Source: an uncultured Eubacteriales bacterium (GTDB taxonomy: Bacteria; Bacillota; Clostridia; Christensenellales; CAG-138). From it: DNA of 12,714 nucleotides. A model generated the notes under the pieces. That model did no database searches. It was not told the DNA's origin and saw only the letters and a program-made list of their open reading frames with translations. The first letter of the stretch is position 1. Each line of letters begins with the position of its first letter. Where the stretch lies: positions 23,309-36,022 of the forward strand of contig CACXNN010000012.1 in the NCBI GenBank assembly GCA_902768995.1, written 5' to 3'. Of this stretch, positions 6,958-12,714 are shown piece after piece. The position numbers and the translations under genes are program-made.

Positions 6958-6986
6958 CTTATAACACAAAAGCGAAAGTTTGTCAA
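6958..6986 (-). promoter_or_regulatory. Strong sigma-A promoter of the BMP lipoprotein gene
   Basis: On the minus strand the consensus -35 box TTGACA (6981-6986) and -10 box TATAAG (6958-6963, five of six matches) are exactly 17 bases apart. This predicts a leader of about 70 bases and strong transcription, fitting an abundant binding protein. Confidence 0.85.
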
Positions 6987-7000
6987 TTCTGTTAACAGAA
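6987..7000. promoter_or_regulatory. 14-bp perfect palindrome abutting the BMP -35 box
   Basis: TTCTGTTAACAGAA is its own reverse complement and ends directly at the -35 hexamer. Such a site suits a dimeric regulator, either an activator touching sigma or a repressor blocking polymerase. There is no T-run and the symmetry has no loop, so it is not a terminator for the gene upstream. The regulator is unknown and not encoded nearby. Confidence 0.5.
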
Positions 7001-7028
7001 GGCCGCAAGAAGTTTTTTCCCCGCGGAA

Positions 7029-7721
7029 TCAGATAAAAAACTTTCTCTCCAGGTGCTCCCGGAGGGGCCGGACGATCCCCGCCAGGATCAAAAAGCCGCC
7101 GAAGAGGAGGAACACCGCCGCCGCGTACAGCGACCAGGAGAACATGGGCGTTTGGAAGGTCAGATGCTGGAACAGCTCCGCCAGCAGGCAGCCGCCGCCG
7201 ATGGCGATAAGAAGACCCCCCGTGATGAAGATGGTCCCCCGCTTCACGTACCGGTAGAGGGCTACGGCCCCGATGGTGAGGATGGCCAAAAGCCCCGTCA
7301 GGGGGAAGGCGAAGGTCCAGAACCAGCGGCCGCCCGTGTAGGCGCAGAGGAGGAACAGCAGCAGGCATAGGGACAGGAAGGCCACGGGCACGAAGATCAT
7401 GGGATGGGGCCGCCTAAACCACAGGGGCAGCAGAAAGGCGAGATAGAAGGCGGTCGTGCCCGCGATCACGTAGAAGGACCAGCCCATCTGGCCCGTGGTG
7501 TTCAGGGCGATGGAGAAGCAGGCCACCATGGCGGCCAGCAGCGCCACCGTCAAAGAGGCCATGACGGTGAGCCGCTTTTGGCGGCTGTAGACGGGATAGC
7601 GGTCCGAATAGGTGGCGGCAGGGCCCCTCTCCCCCGCCTCGGGGCACCACACGGGGGTGCCGCACAGGGGGCAGGCCTTCACGCCCTCCTGGAGGCGGAC
7701 GCCGCAACGCACACAATACAT
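7029..7721 (-). CDS. DUF6320-like zinc ribbon membrane protein
   Basis: This 230-residue protein begins with a short zinc ribbon (C3/C6 and C17/C20) followed by a polar linker and six predicted membrane segments (about 52-74, 81-101, 108-127, 133-157, 163-184 and 195-216). This layout matches the DUF6320 family as I recall it, which is often found beside condensation-fold acyltransferases in Clostridia. The gene starts 31 bases after the acyltransferase stop with an AAAGGAA site, so it is the second gene of a two-gene operon. No enzymatic motif is visible. I infer a membrane partner for the acyltransferase product, perhaps in export, sensing or localisation. No clear terminator follows; only the CCGCGG palindrome near 7021-7026 is seen. 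Confidence 0.8.
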   Translation of the reverse strand: MYCVRCGVRLQEGVKACPLCGTPVWCPEAGERGPAATYSDRYPVYSRQKRLTVMASLTVALLAAMVACFSIALNTTGQMGWSFYVIAGTTAFYLAFLLPLWFRRPHPMIFVPVAFLSLCLLLFLLCAYTGGRWFWTFAFPLTGLLAILTIGAVALYRYVKRGTIFITGGLLIAIGGGCLLAELFQHLTFQTPMFSWSLYAAAVFLLFGGFLILAGIVRPLREHLERKFFI

Positions 7722-7752
7722 CTATATCACATTCCTTTTTCGTCAGTTTTGC

Positions 7753-9030
7753 TCACGCATTGGTTTCGATGGCCACGGGGACCCCCAGCTCCACCAGCCG
7801 GGAGAAGAACCGCCGTTCCAGCTCGGGGCTCTCGGTGCTGCGGATCATGTTGACCAGGGTCACGCCGTTGGCGGTGATGAGGGAACAGTTGTTGGGGTAG
7901 GAATACTGGACGCCGATGATGAACTCCATCCTCTCCACATAGGGGGCCATGGCCGCCGGGAGCTTCTGCACCCCCAGGTTGGAGACGTTGAGGCAGCCCA
8001 GCCGCTCCCCCCGCCGATCGTAGACCGCCCGCATGACCGGGGTCTTCAGGAAGACGGGCACCGCCTTCAACAGCTTGTTCCGCTGGGGCTCCACGTTCTG
8101 GGCGATGCGGCCCGCCATGCGCTGAGGCGTGACCTCCGCCGCCAGCTGGTGGGTGAAGGCGTCGCACAGTTCCTGGAGGGTGTAGGTCCCCAGGCGGGGG
8201 TCCACCCCGGGGTTCACGGTGAGGACGAAGTTGCGCAGGGTCCTGCTGGGAAAGAGGCGCCTCAGGTCCACGGGGATGGTGATCTTCACAGGCTTCTGCC
8301 GCTTCCTGGGCACCTGCTCGGCTTGGATGGCCAGGACGCACTGGGCCATGACCGCCGCCAGCAGCACGGTGACGGTGCAGCCGTACCGATGGGCCAGGGC
8401 TGGGAGGGCATCCCCGGGGATCACGCCGGTGACGAGGCGATTGAACCGGCCCAGCTCCCGCTTGCCGGGGAGCCGATAGGCTTCCGTCTCGGGGCAGAAG
8501 ATCGGATGCTCGGCGGCGTATCGCTGGAAGCTGTCCTCCAGCTCCTCGGCTGCGGGCGGCTCCTGGACGTCCAGGACCCCATCCGTGGCGGGGATATCTA
8601 TGCCGTAGCGCAGGGAAAGATACCGGGCGGTCAGGGTCTTGAGATACACCATGGCCCCGCCGCCGTCCGAGAGCACGTGGAAGAACTCCACGGCGATCCG
8701 GTTTCGATAGTAGAGCACCCGCAGACAGCAGCGGCCCATCTCCTTCCCGGTCATGAAGGTCAGGGGGTAGGCATAGTCCTCCTGGACCCGGGGCGGCGCC
8801 GTGACCTCCTCCAGATAGTACCAAAACACGCCCCGCCGGAGCCGAAGATAGAAGGAAGGGAACCGGGGCATGAGCTGGTCCACCGCCCGCTGCAGGAGCT
8901 GCGGGTCCACGTCCTCCGTCAGGGTCACGGACTCCCGAAAGACGTTGTTCCAATTCTTGCGGCGGATGGCGGGAAAGATCAGGGCCGCATTGTCCAGAGG
9001 CATCCAAACCTTGCTGTGCTCACGGGCCAT
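7753..9030 (-). CDS. Condensation-fold (alcohol acetyltransferase-like) acyltransferase
   Basis: This 425-residue protein has the two-lobed CoA-dependent acyltransferase/condensation-domain pattern: the catalytic HxxxDG motif is HVLSDG at residues 118-123 (H118 as general base), a PVDLRRLFPS segment at 253-262 and the SNLG motif at 350-353. It should move an acyl group from a thioester to an alcohol or amine. The ATG at 9028-9030 is chosen because AAAGGAGG lies eight bases upstream; a longer in-frame opening to 9117 would run through the promoter. It has no carrier protein or adenylation domain, so it is a stand-alone enzyme. The next gene is the DUF6320-like membrane protein. The substrate is unknown: wax-ester, alcohol-acetyl or lipid conjugation are all possible. 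The family call is firm at fold level and weaker for activity. Confidence 0.85.
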   Translation of the reverse strand: MAREHSKVWMPLDNAALIFPAIRRKNWNNVFRESVTLTEDVDPQLLQRAVDQLMPRFPSFYLRLRRGVFWYYLEEVTAPPRVQEDYAYPLTFMTGKEMGRCCLRVLYYRNRIAVEFFHVLSDGGGAMVYLKTLTARYLSLRYGIDIPATDGVLDVQEPPAAEELEDSFQRYAAEHPIFCPETEAYRLPGKRELGRFNRLVTGVIPGDALPALAHRYGCTVTVLLAAVMAQCVLAIQAEQVPRKRQKPVKITIPVDLRRLFPSRTLRNFVLTVNPGVDPRLGTYTLQELCDAFTHQLAAEVTPQRMAGRIAQNVEPQRNKLLKAVPVFLKTPVMRAVYDRRGERLGCLNVSNLGVQKLPAAMAPYVERMEFIIGVQYSYPNNCSLITANGVTLVNMIRSTESPELERRFFSRLVELGVPVAIETNA

Positions 9031-9038
9031 GGGTCCAT

Positions 9039-9046
9039 CCTCCTTT
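9039..9046 (-). promoter_or_regulatory. Ribosome binding site deciding the acyltransferase start
   Basis: On the minus strand AAAGGAGG lies eight bases before ATG at 9030. It rules out the longer open frame that begins at 9117. Confidence 0.85.
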
Positions 9047-9054
9047 CCAAAAAC

Positions 9055-9100
9055 GACAGAGGCATTGTACCACAGCGCACCAAAAGGCGCAACCTCTGTC
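9055..9100. repeat. 8-bp inverted repeat bracketing the acyltransferase promoter
   Basis: GACAGAGG (9055-9062) and CCTCTGTC (9093-9100) are perfect reverse complements separated by 30 bases. The arms sit directly outside the -10 and -35 boxes of the minus-strand promoter. This could be a paired operator allowing a looped or wrapped repressor, or a weak cruciform. The right arm lies 10 bases before the -35 box of asnA, so one regulator could affect both directions. Confidence 0.5.
9064..9092 (-). promoter_or_regulatory. Promoter of the acyltransferase/DUF6320 operon
   Basis: On the minus strand TACAAT (9064-9069) matches the -10 consensus at five of six positions, with TTGCGC (9087-9092) 17 bases upstream as a weak -35 box. 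It divides the 142-base divergent region with asnA. The weak -35 box suggests regulation or dependence on an activator. Confidence 0.6.
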
Positions 9101-9110
9101 ACCGAGGGGC

Positions 9111-9140
9111 TTGACAAGAGAGTGGATCATATATTATATT
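9111..9140 (+). promoter_or_regulatory. Promoter of asnA
   Basis: TTGACA (9111-9116) is a perfect -35 box; TATATT (9135-9140) is a good -10 box at a spacing of 18 bases. The leader to the ATG is about 25 bases and has room only for the GGAGG ribosome binding site (9161-9165), so there is no T-box or other riboswitch. Confidence 0.75.
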
Positions 9141-9172
9141 GAATTCTGCATTTTTCCCGAGGAGGAAACGGT

Positions 9173-10180
9173 ATGAGCCAGGTGTACATTCCGGAGGGGT
9201 ATCGGTCGCCCCTGTCCGTGTACGAAATGCAGCGGGCCATCGAATTTATCAAAAACAGCTTCCAGGTGAACCTGGGCAGCGCCTTGAACCTGAGGCGGGT
9301 GTCGGCCCCGCTGTTCGTGGCCGCAGGCTCCGGTCTCAACGACGATTTGAACGGCTACGAGCGGCCCGTGAGCTTCGACATCGCCGCCGTGGACGTGGAG
9401 GGCCAGGTGGTCCACTCCCTGGCGAAATGGAAGCGGCTGGCGTTGAAGCGATACGGGTTCAGGCCCGGCAAGGGTCTGTTCACGGACATGAACGCCATCC
9501 GCCGGGACGAGCAGCTGGATAACCTGCACTCCATCTACGTGGACCAGTGGGACTGGGAGAAGATCATCCGGCCCGAGGAGCGCAACGAGTACACTCTCCG
9601 GCGGACGGTCCAGGCCATCGTGGACGCGGTGTGCGAGACGGCAGACGCCCTGAGCGTGGCTTTCCCCAGCCTTCCCATGGACCTCACGCGGGAAGTGTTC
9701 TTCCTAAGCACCCAGGAGCTGGAGGATATGTATCCCGATCTCAACCCCCGCCAGCGGGAGAACGAGATCGTCCGACAGCACGGGACCGTGTTCCTGGAGC
9801 AGATCGGCTACCCCCTCAAGAGCGGCCAGCCCCACGACGGCCGGGCGCCGGACTACGACGACTGGACGCTGAACGGGGACATCCTCATGTGGGACCGGGT
9901 CCTGGGCCAGGCGCTGGAGATATCCTCCATGGGCATCCGGGTGGACCCCCCTGCCCTCGCCCGCCAGCTGGAGGCGGCCGGGTGCCCGGAGCGGGCGAAG
10001 CTTCCCTTCCACCGGATGCTGCTGGACGGTGAGCTGCCCCTGACCATGGGCGGCGGCATCGGCCAAAGCCGGCTGTGCATGCTGATGATCGGCACCTGCC
10101 ACATCGGCGAGGTCCAGAGCAGCCTTTGGGACGAGCAGACCAGAAGGGCATGTGAAGAAGCCGGGATCCTGCTCCTATAG
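9173..10180 (+). CDS. asnA: Aspartate-ammonia ligase (asparagine synthetase A)
   Basis: AsnA makes L-asparagine from L-aspartate, ammonia and ATP through an aspartyl-AMP intermediate (EC 6.3.1.1), in the cytoplasm. The 335-residue length matches the family (about 330), whose fold resembles class II aminoacyl-tRNA synthetases. Visible signatures are the N-terminal LNLRRVSAPLFV (38-49), ERPVSFDI (63-70), HSIYVDQWDWEK (119-130), HDGRAPDYDDW (221-231) and the motif-3-like GGGIGQSR (293-300) with the ATP-binding arginine R300. The ATG follows GGAGG by seven bases. It is the only plus-strand gene, with its own promoter and terminator, so it is transcribed alone. Nothing unusual is seen in it; it gives the organism glutamine-independent asparagine synthesis. 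Confidence 0.97.
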   Translation: MSQVYIPEGYRSPLSVYEMQRAIEFIKNSFQVNLGSALNLRRVSAPLFVAAGSGLNDDLNGYERPVSFDIAAVDVEGQVVHSLAKWKRLALKRYGFRPGKGLFTDMNAIRRDEQLDNLHSIYVDQWDWEKIIRPEERNEYTLRRTVQAIVDAVCETADALSVAFPSLPMDLTREVFFLSTQELEDMYPDLNPRQRENEIVRQHGTVFLEQIGYPLKSGQPHDGRAPDYDDWTLNGDILMWDRVLGQALEISSMGIRVDPPALARQLEAAGCPERAKLPFHRMLLDGELPLTMGGGIGQSRLCMLMIGTCHIGEVQSSLWDEQTRRACEEAGILLL

Positions 10181-10192
10181 GATCAGATAGAG

Positions 10193-10221
10193 AAAAACGA
10201 CGCCTCACGGCGCCGTTTTTT
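10193..10221. terminator. Bidirectional terminator between asnA and the EamA gene
   Basis: AAAAACG-A-CGCC (10193-10204) pairs with GGCG-C-CGTTTTT (10209-10220) with one A-C mismatch and a TCAC loop, followed by a run of six Ts on the plus strand and, because of the A-run, Ts on the minus strand too. It starts 13 bases after the asnA stop. The minus-strand EamA stop codon (10205-10207) lies in its loop. Confidence 0.8.
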
Positions 10222-11098
10222 GTACCCCGTAGATGCCCACGAAGATCACCAGGCAGCAGAGGGCCCCGAACCAGGTGAAGGGCTCGTGGAGGAAGATCAC
10301 CCCGGCGAAGACGGAAACGGCGGTGGTCAGGTTGGCGAAGACCGTCTCCCGGGCCACGGTCATGTAGGTGATGGTGTAGCCGGAGAGGAAGTAGCAGGCC
10401 ACGGAGCAGACCAAGGCCAGGAACAGGATGGCCAGAAGATAGGCGGGCTGGGCGAGGGGCTGGAAATAGGCCGCCACGCTGCCCCGGGTCTGGACCAGGG
10501 CCAGGGGCGTGAAGGCCGCTGCGCCTACGCCCATCATCATATAGGTGCGCTCGAAGGGGGTGTACTCCCGGGAGATGCCCCGGCCGATGAGGGTGTAGGC
10601 CCCAGCGGAGAGGACCGCTACGGTCAGGGCCACCACGCCGATCCAATCGAGAGCCCCGGAGCTCCGGTTCATAAAGCCGATGCCCACCACCCCGCAGACG
10701 GACAGGAGGCAGAAGAAGAGCTGCCCCGCCGAGGGCTTCTCCTGCAGGATGGGAGCCGCCGCCAGGGTGGACACGATGGGGATCATGGCGATCATGACCC
10801 CGGAGAAGACGGTGTTGGAATGGAGGATGCCGTACTGCTCCCCGAAGAAGTAGATCACCGGCTCCATGAGTCCCAGCAGCAGGGGCTTCCACAGGGCCTT
10901 GCCCTTCAGGGAGAGCTTGCCCGCGCCCAGGAGCACCAGCAGGTTCATCACCAGGAAGGACAGGCCGAACCGATGGCTCAACAGCACGAACACCGGGGCC
11001 CCGTCCAGGCCCTTGCGGGAGGCCAGGAAGCTGAAGCCCCAGGCCGCGTGGCAGGCGATGGCCGCCAGGAGGGCTTTTATCTGGGTTTTCTTATCCAT
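10205..11098 (-). CDS. EamA/DMT-family membrane transporter
   Basis: This 297-residue protein has two tandem EamA repeats with about ten membrane helices, including the early HAAWGFSFLASRKG segment and the later FANLTTAVSVFAGVIFLHEPFTWFG segment, typical of the drug/metabolite transporter superfamily (often amino acid or metabolite exporters). I choose ATG at 11096-11098 (MDKKTQ) over the upstream TTG at 11134. The family usually starts with a short polar stretch before helix 1, and a promoter lies over the upstream segment. That ATG has no Shine-Dalgarno site, fitting a leaderless transcript. The gene lies 42 bases after the nucleotidyltransferase-like gene and ends convergent with asnA. The substrate is unknown. 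Confidence 0.9.
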   Translation of the reverse strand: MDKKTQIKALLAAIACHAAWGFSFLASRKGLDGAPVFVLLSHRFGLSFLVMNLLVLLGAGKLSLKGKALWKPLLLGLMEPVIYFFGEQYGILHSNTVFSGVMIAMIPIVSTLAAAPILQEKPSAGQLFFCLLSVCGVVGIGFMNRSSGALDWIGVVALTVAVLSAGAYTLIGRGISREYTPFERTYMMMGVGAAAFTPLALVQTRGSVAAYFQPLAQPAYLLAILFLALVCSVACYFLSGYTITYMTVARETVFANLTTAVSVFAGVIFLHEPFTWFGALCCLVIFVGIYGVQKTAP

Positions 11099-11105
11099 AT
11101 GTGTC

Positions 11106-11134
11106 AGTATATTGGGTCCGAGGATAAAATGCAA
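11106..11134 (-). promoter_or_regulatory. Promoter placing the EamA transcription start at or near its ATG
   Basis: On the minus strand TTGCAT (11129-11134) and TATACT (11106-11111) are 17 bases apart. Only seven bases separate the -10 box from the ATG, so RNA should start at or within a base or two of the start codon. Confidence 0.5.
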
Positions 11135-11140
11135 GGGCTG

Positions 11141-11539
11141 TCAGCCTTGGATAGCCGGGCCGGTCCTCAAAAAAGCGTCGATCAGAGCCACGTCCCGGCG
11201 GTCCTTCTCCCGTCCCAGGGCCACCTTCATCTGCCGCAGACCCTGCAGGGAGACCACGGGCACCCCTTCCACCAGCTCCGTCCGATCACAAAGCCAATTC
11301 TCGAAGACCTCCACCTCCCCGTCCAGGGTGAGCCAGCGGCCGCTGCCGTCGTCCATATGCCGGAAGGGCACGCCCGCCGCCGCCAGGATGTCGGCTCGGG
11401 CCGTGGTGCAGCCCAGGTCAAGGTCGCGGGTTTCCGCCCGCAGACCGTGCAGGACCATAGCTGCGCCCGCCACCACCCAATAGTCCTCTTTAGGCCAGTC
11501 CAAGGCCCGGAGCTTGTTCAGGATGTCAGTCCTATCCAT
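11141..11539 (-). CDS. Small nucleotidyltransferase-like protein
   Basis: This 132-residue protein has the pattern of minimal nucleotidyltransferase-fold proteins: a GAAMVLHGLR stretch (residues 25-34), the acidic pair D39 and D41 in TRDLDLG, and a C-terminal KDRRDVALI segment. Proteins of this shape transfer nucleotides to small molecules or serve as toxin/antitoxin parts, but the typical GS motif is replaced here by GA, so activity is uncertain. I choose the ATG at 11537-11539 because a GAGGGGGAG site lies seven bases upstream; the ATG at 11557 has no such site. The start overlaps the end of the second GNAT gene by eight bases, showing translational coupling. No HEPN or other antitoxin partner is adjacent. 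Confidence 0.7.
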   Translation of the reverse strand: MDRTDILNKLRALDWPKEDYWVVAGAAMVLHGLRAETRDLDLGCTTARADILAAAGVPFRHMDDGSGRWLTLDGEVEVFENWLCDRTELVEGVPVVSLQGLRQMKVALGREKDRRDVALIDAFLRTGPAIQG

Positions 11540-12065
11540 GGGCGGGCTCCCCCTCATATCGGTATTCTAAGCTGTAATCGCAGGGGTCGTCCTCGTTCCG
11601 CAGGTAGTCGTGACCCACGTCGGAAGCGATCGTAAAGCCACTGGCCAGGTGGGTGCGGAGGGACGCTTCGTTCCGCTTGCTCACGCAGTCGCAGATGCGG
11701 AAGGGGCCCTGGCTTCTCAGATGGTCCGTCACCTTGCGCAGGAGCCGGGACCCGCAGCCCTGCCGCCGACGGTCGGGGCGGGTCTCCAGGGCCTCCAGGT
11801 AGAACACCTTCGGCTGCACCTCGCTTAGCCGCAGGGCGCTGACCCAGGCCCCCGCCTCCTCCAGCACGTAGTACCCGGGGCCGGGGCCAGTGAAAAATTC
11901 ATCCCGCAGGAACTGTAAGAAGCCCTCCTCCACCTTCTGCACCGCCATGGCCTTGTCCGCCATGTCGGGGAAGAAATAGTCCGTGTTCTCTAAGTTGCTC
12001 TCGGCGTAGACGGCCATGAGCCGGGGGCCGTCCAGGTCGGCATAGGTCGTGATGATGTGCAGCAT
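11532..12065 (-). CDS. GNAT-family N-acetyltransferase
   Basis: This 177-residue protein has a GNAT core: the beta-4 strand and acetyl-CoA loop are seen in YLEALETRPDRRRQGCGSRLL (about residues 90-110), with the pyrophosphate-binding R/QxxGxG motif as RRQGCGS, followed by the SKRNEASLRTHLASGF segment typical of motif B. It should acetylate an amine using acetyl-CoA. The ATG at 12063-12065 has a GAGG-type site and follows the first GNAT stop by 11 bases. It overlaps the nucleotidyltransferase-like gene at its end. A longer open frame upstream to 12575 exists but is only a shadow of the first GNAT gene. The substrate is not predictable. Confidence 0.88.
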   Translation of the reverse strand: MLHIITTYADLDGPRLMAVYAESNLENTDYFFPDMADKAMAVQKVEEGFLQFLRDEFFTGPGPGYYVLEEAGAWVSALRLSEVQPKVFYLEALETRPDRRRQGCGSRLLRKVTDHLRSQGPFRICDCVSKRNEASLRTHLASGFTIASDVGHDYLRNEDDPCDYSLEYRYEGEPAHG

Positions 12066-12076
12066 GGGCGCCTCGT

Positions 12077-12714
12077 CTATACGTCGATCCAGATGCCCGT
12101 GTCCCGCAGGATGGAATCGGGCACGTGTTTGTAGAACCGCTGGGCCTCCTCGTTGCTGGCCGTCAGGGCGATGAGGGTGTCCACGCCCCGAGCCTTCAGC
12201 TCCTGCCGGAGCCTTGCGAGCAGGACTTGGGCGACGCCCCGGTGGCGATAGCTCTTGATGACGCAGATCCAATCGAGATAGGCCTTGGTGGACCCGTCGA
12301 AGTGGCTGCGGATCAGGCACGCGTCGATCCGCCCCACCGCCTGCCCGTCGAGATAGGCAAGAAACGATAGGGCGTCCCGGAACATGTCGCCCTCGAAGCT
12401 CTTCTGAACCTGGGCGATATAGGCGTCGTCGATGACCCAGCCCCAGTCGGCTTCCTCCTCCCGCAGGCGGCGCTCGAAGGAGAGCACGTCCGGAATATCC
12501 ACCCTGGTGTAGGGGACCACTTCGATAACGCCGGCGTCGATATCCGCATGGAGCCGGTCGCACCAGGCGTCCCACTGCTCGGCATATGCCTCCGCCGATA
12601 TGATGCGCCCCAGCAGGTCCGCTGGGGAACCGATCCCGCAGCGGCGGCAGGCCGTCACGCAGGCTCGGTACAGACGCCAGTCCAGCTCGTCTTCGTCCCA
12701 GACGAGAGGCACCC
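12077..12714 (-). CDS. GNAT-family N-acetyltransferase, partial at the window edge
   Basis: At least 212 residues are present. The N-terminal part (about residues 1-60: WDEDELDWRLYRACVTACRRCG) is an extension not belonging to the GNAT core. The acetyltransferase domain covers about 70-205, with ICVIKSYRHRGVAQVLL carrying the acetyl-CoA-binding RxxGxA motif and ALTASNEEAQRFYKHV as the C-terminal motif. The frame stays open to the window end; the GTG at 12710-12712 may be an internal valine, so the true start is probably outside. It is upstream of and on the same strand as the second GNAT gene, with an 11-base gap, and looks like the head of the window's part of this operon. The substrate is unknown. 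Confidence 0.85.
   Translation of the reverse strand, partial: VPLVWDEDELDWRLYRACVTACRRCGIGSPADLLGRIISAEAYAEQWDAWCDRLHADIDAGVIEVVPYTRVDIPDVLSFERRLREEEADWGWVIDDAYIAQVQKSFEGDMFRDALSFLAYLDGQAVGRIDACLIRSHFDGSTKAYLDWICVIKSYRHRGVAQVLLARLRQELKARGVDTLIALTASNEEAQRFYKHVPDSILRDTGIWIDV

Noticed and set aside
7612..9114. 500-codon plus-strand open frame opposite the acyltransferase
   Set aside because: Shadow of the minus-strand acyltransferase and DUF6320-like genes; low-complexity translation without recognisable domains.
9141..9172. T-box leader upstream of asnA
   Set aside because: The leader after the promoter is about 25-30 bases, far too short, and has no T-box sequence.
10220..11635. 471-codon plus-strand open frame opposite the EamA and nucleotidyltransferase-like genes
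   Set aside because: Composition is Gly/Gln/His-rich with no domain; the minus-strand proteins are clear.
11532..12575. One long 347-codon GNAT fusion
   Set aside because: The upstream part is an out-of-frame shadow of the first GNAT gene; the second GNAT clearly begins with its own ATG at 12065.

Overview
The window looks like a piece of chromosome from a GC-rich gut-type Clostridium relative, most likely an Oscillospiraceae (Flavonifractor/Lawsonibacter-like) bacterium. This is inferred from the family content (DUF5058-like permease, TFIIB-type zinc ribbon next to a TPM protein, DUF6320-like zinc ribbon next to a condensation-fold acyltransferase), the AGGAGG ribosome binding sites, the sigma-A-type promoters, and high GC with Firmicute-like proteins. 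No mobile element, phage gene, tRNA, rRNA or CRISPR array was seen. All real genes except asnA lie on the minus strand.

Layout from left to right. (1) 1-2478, minus: a DUF5058-like membrane protein, a second small membrane protein and an N-terminally anchored M20 metallopeptidase form one operon. The peptidase is frame-broken and runs off the left edge. (2) 2594-5625, minus: a TFIIB-type zinc ribbon membrane protein (frame-broken), a TPM-domain protein overlapping it, and an aspartate/glutamate racemase-family protein, read from a good promoter at 5662-5690. (3) 5696-6986, minus: a one-gene unit for a BMP/PnrA-type lipoprotein, with a strong promoter, a 14-bp palindrome abutting its -35 box, and a UUCG-capped terminator. 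(4) 7029-9100, minus: a DUF6320-like zinc ribbon membrane protein behind a condensation-fold acyltransferase, whose promoter is bracketed by an 8-bp inverted repeat. (5) 9111-10221, plus: asnA with its own promoter and a terminator shared with the convergent gene. (6) 10205-12714, minus: two GNAT acetyltransferases and a small nucleotidyltransferase-like protein, tightly packed, followed by an EamA transporter that appears to have its own promoter giving a leaderless or nearly leaderless mRNA.

Working together: region 1 reads as uptake plus hydrolysis of a peptide or N-acyl amino acid, possibly with the racemase. Region 2 pairs a zinc ribbon membrane protein with a secreted, membrane-anchored TPM protein, a recurrent but poorly understood combination. 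Region 4 looks like an acyl-transfer and membrane-protein pair of unknown product. The asnA gene makes asparagine from aspartate and ammonia.

The most notable observations are two separate lesions in which conserved protein sequence is missing and the frame changes (about 501-514 and 4757-4764). They are either real gene decay or an assembly artefact. No clearly new system was found; the best candidates for follow-up are the acyltransferase/DUF6320 pair, the DUF5058/M20 operon and the regulatory palindromes.
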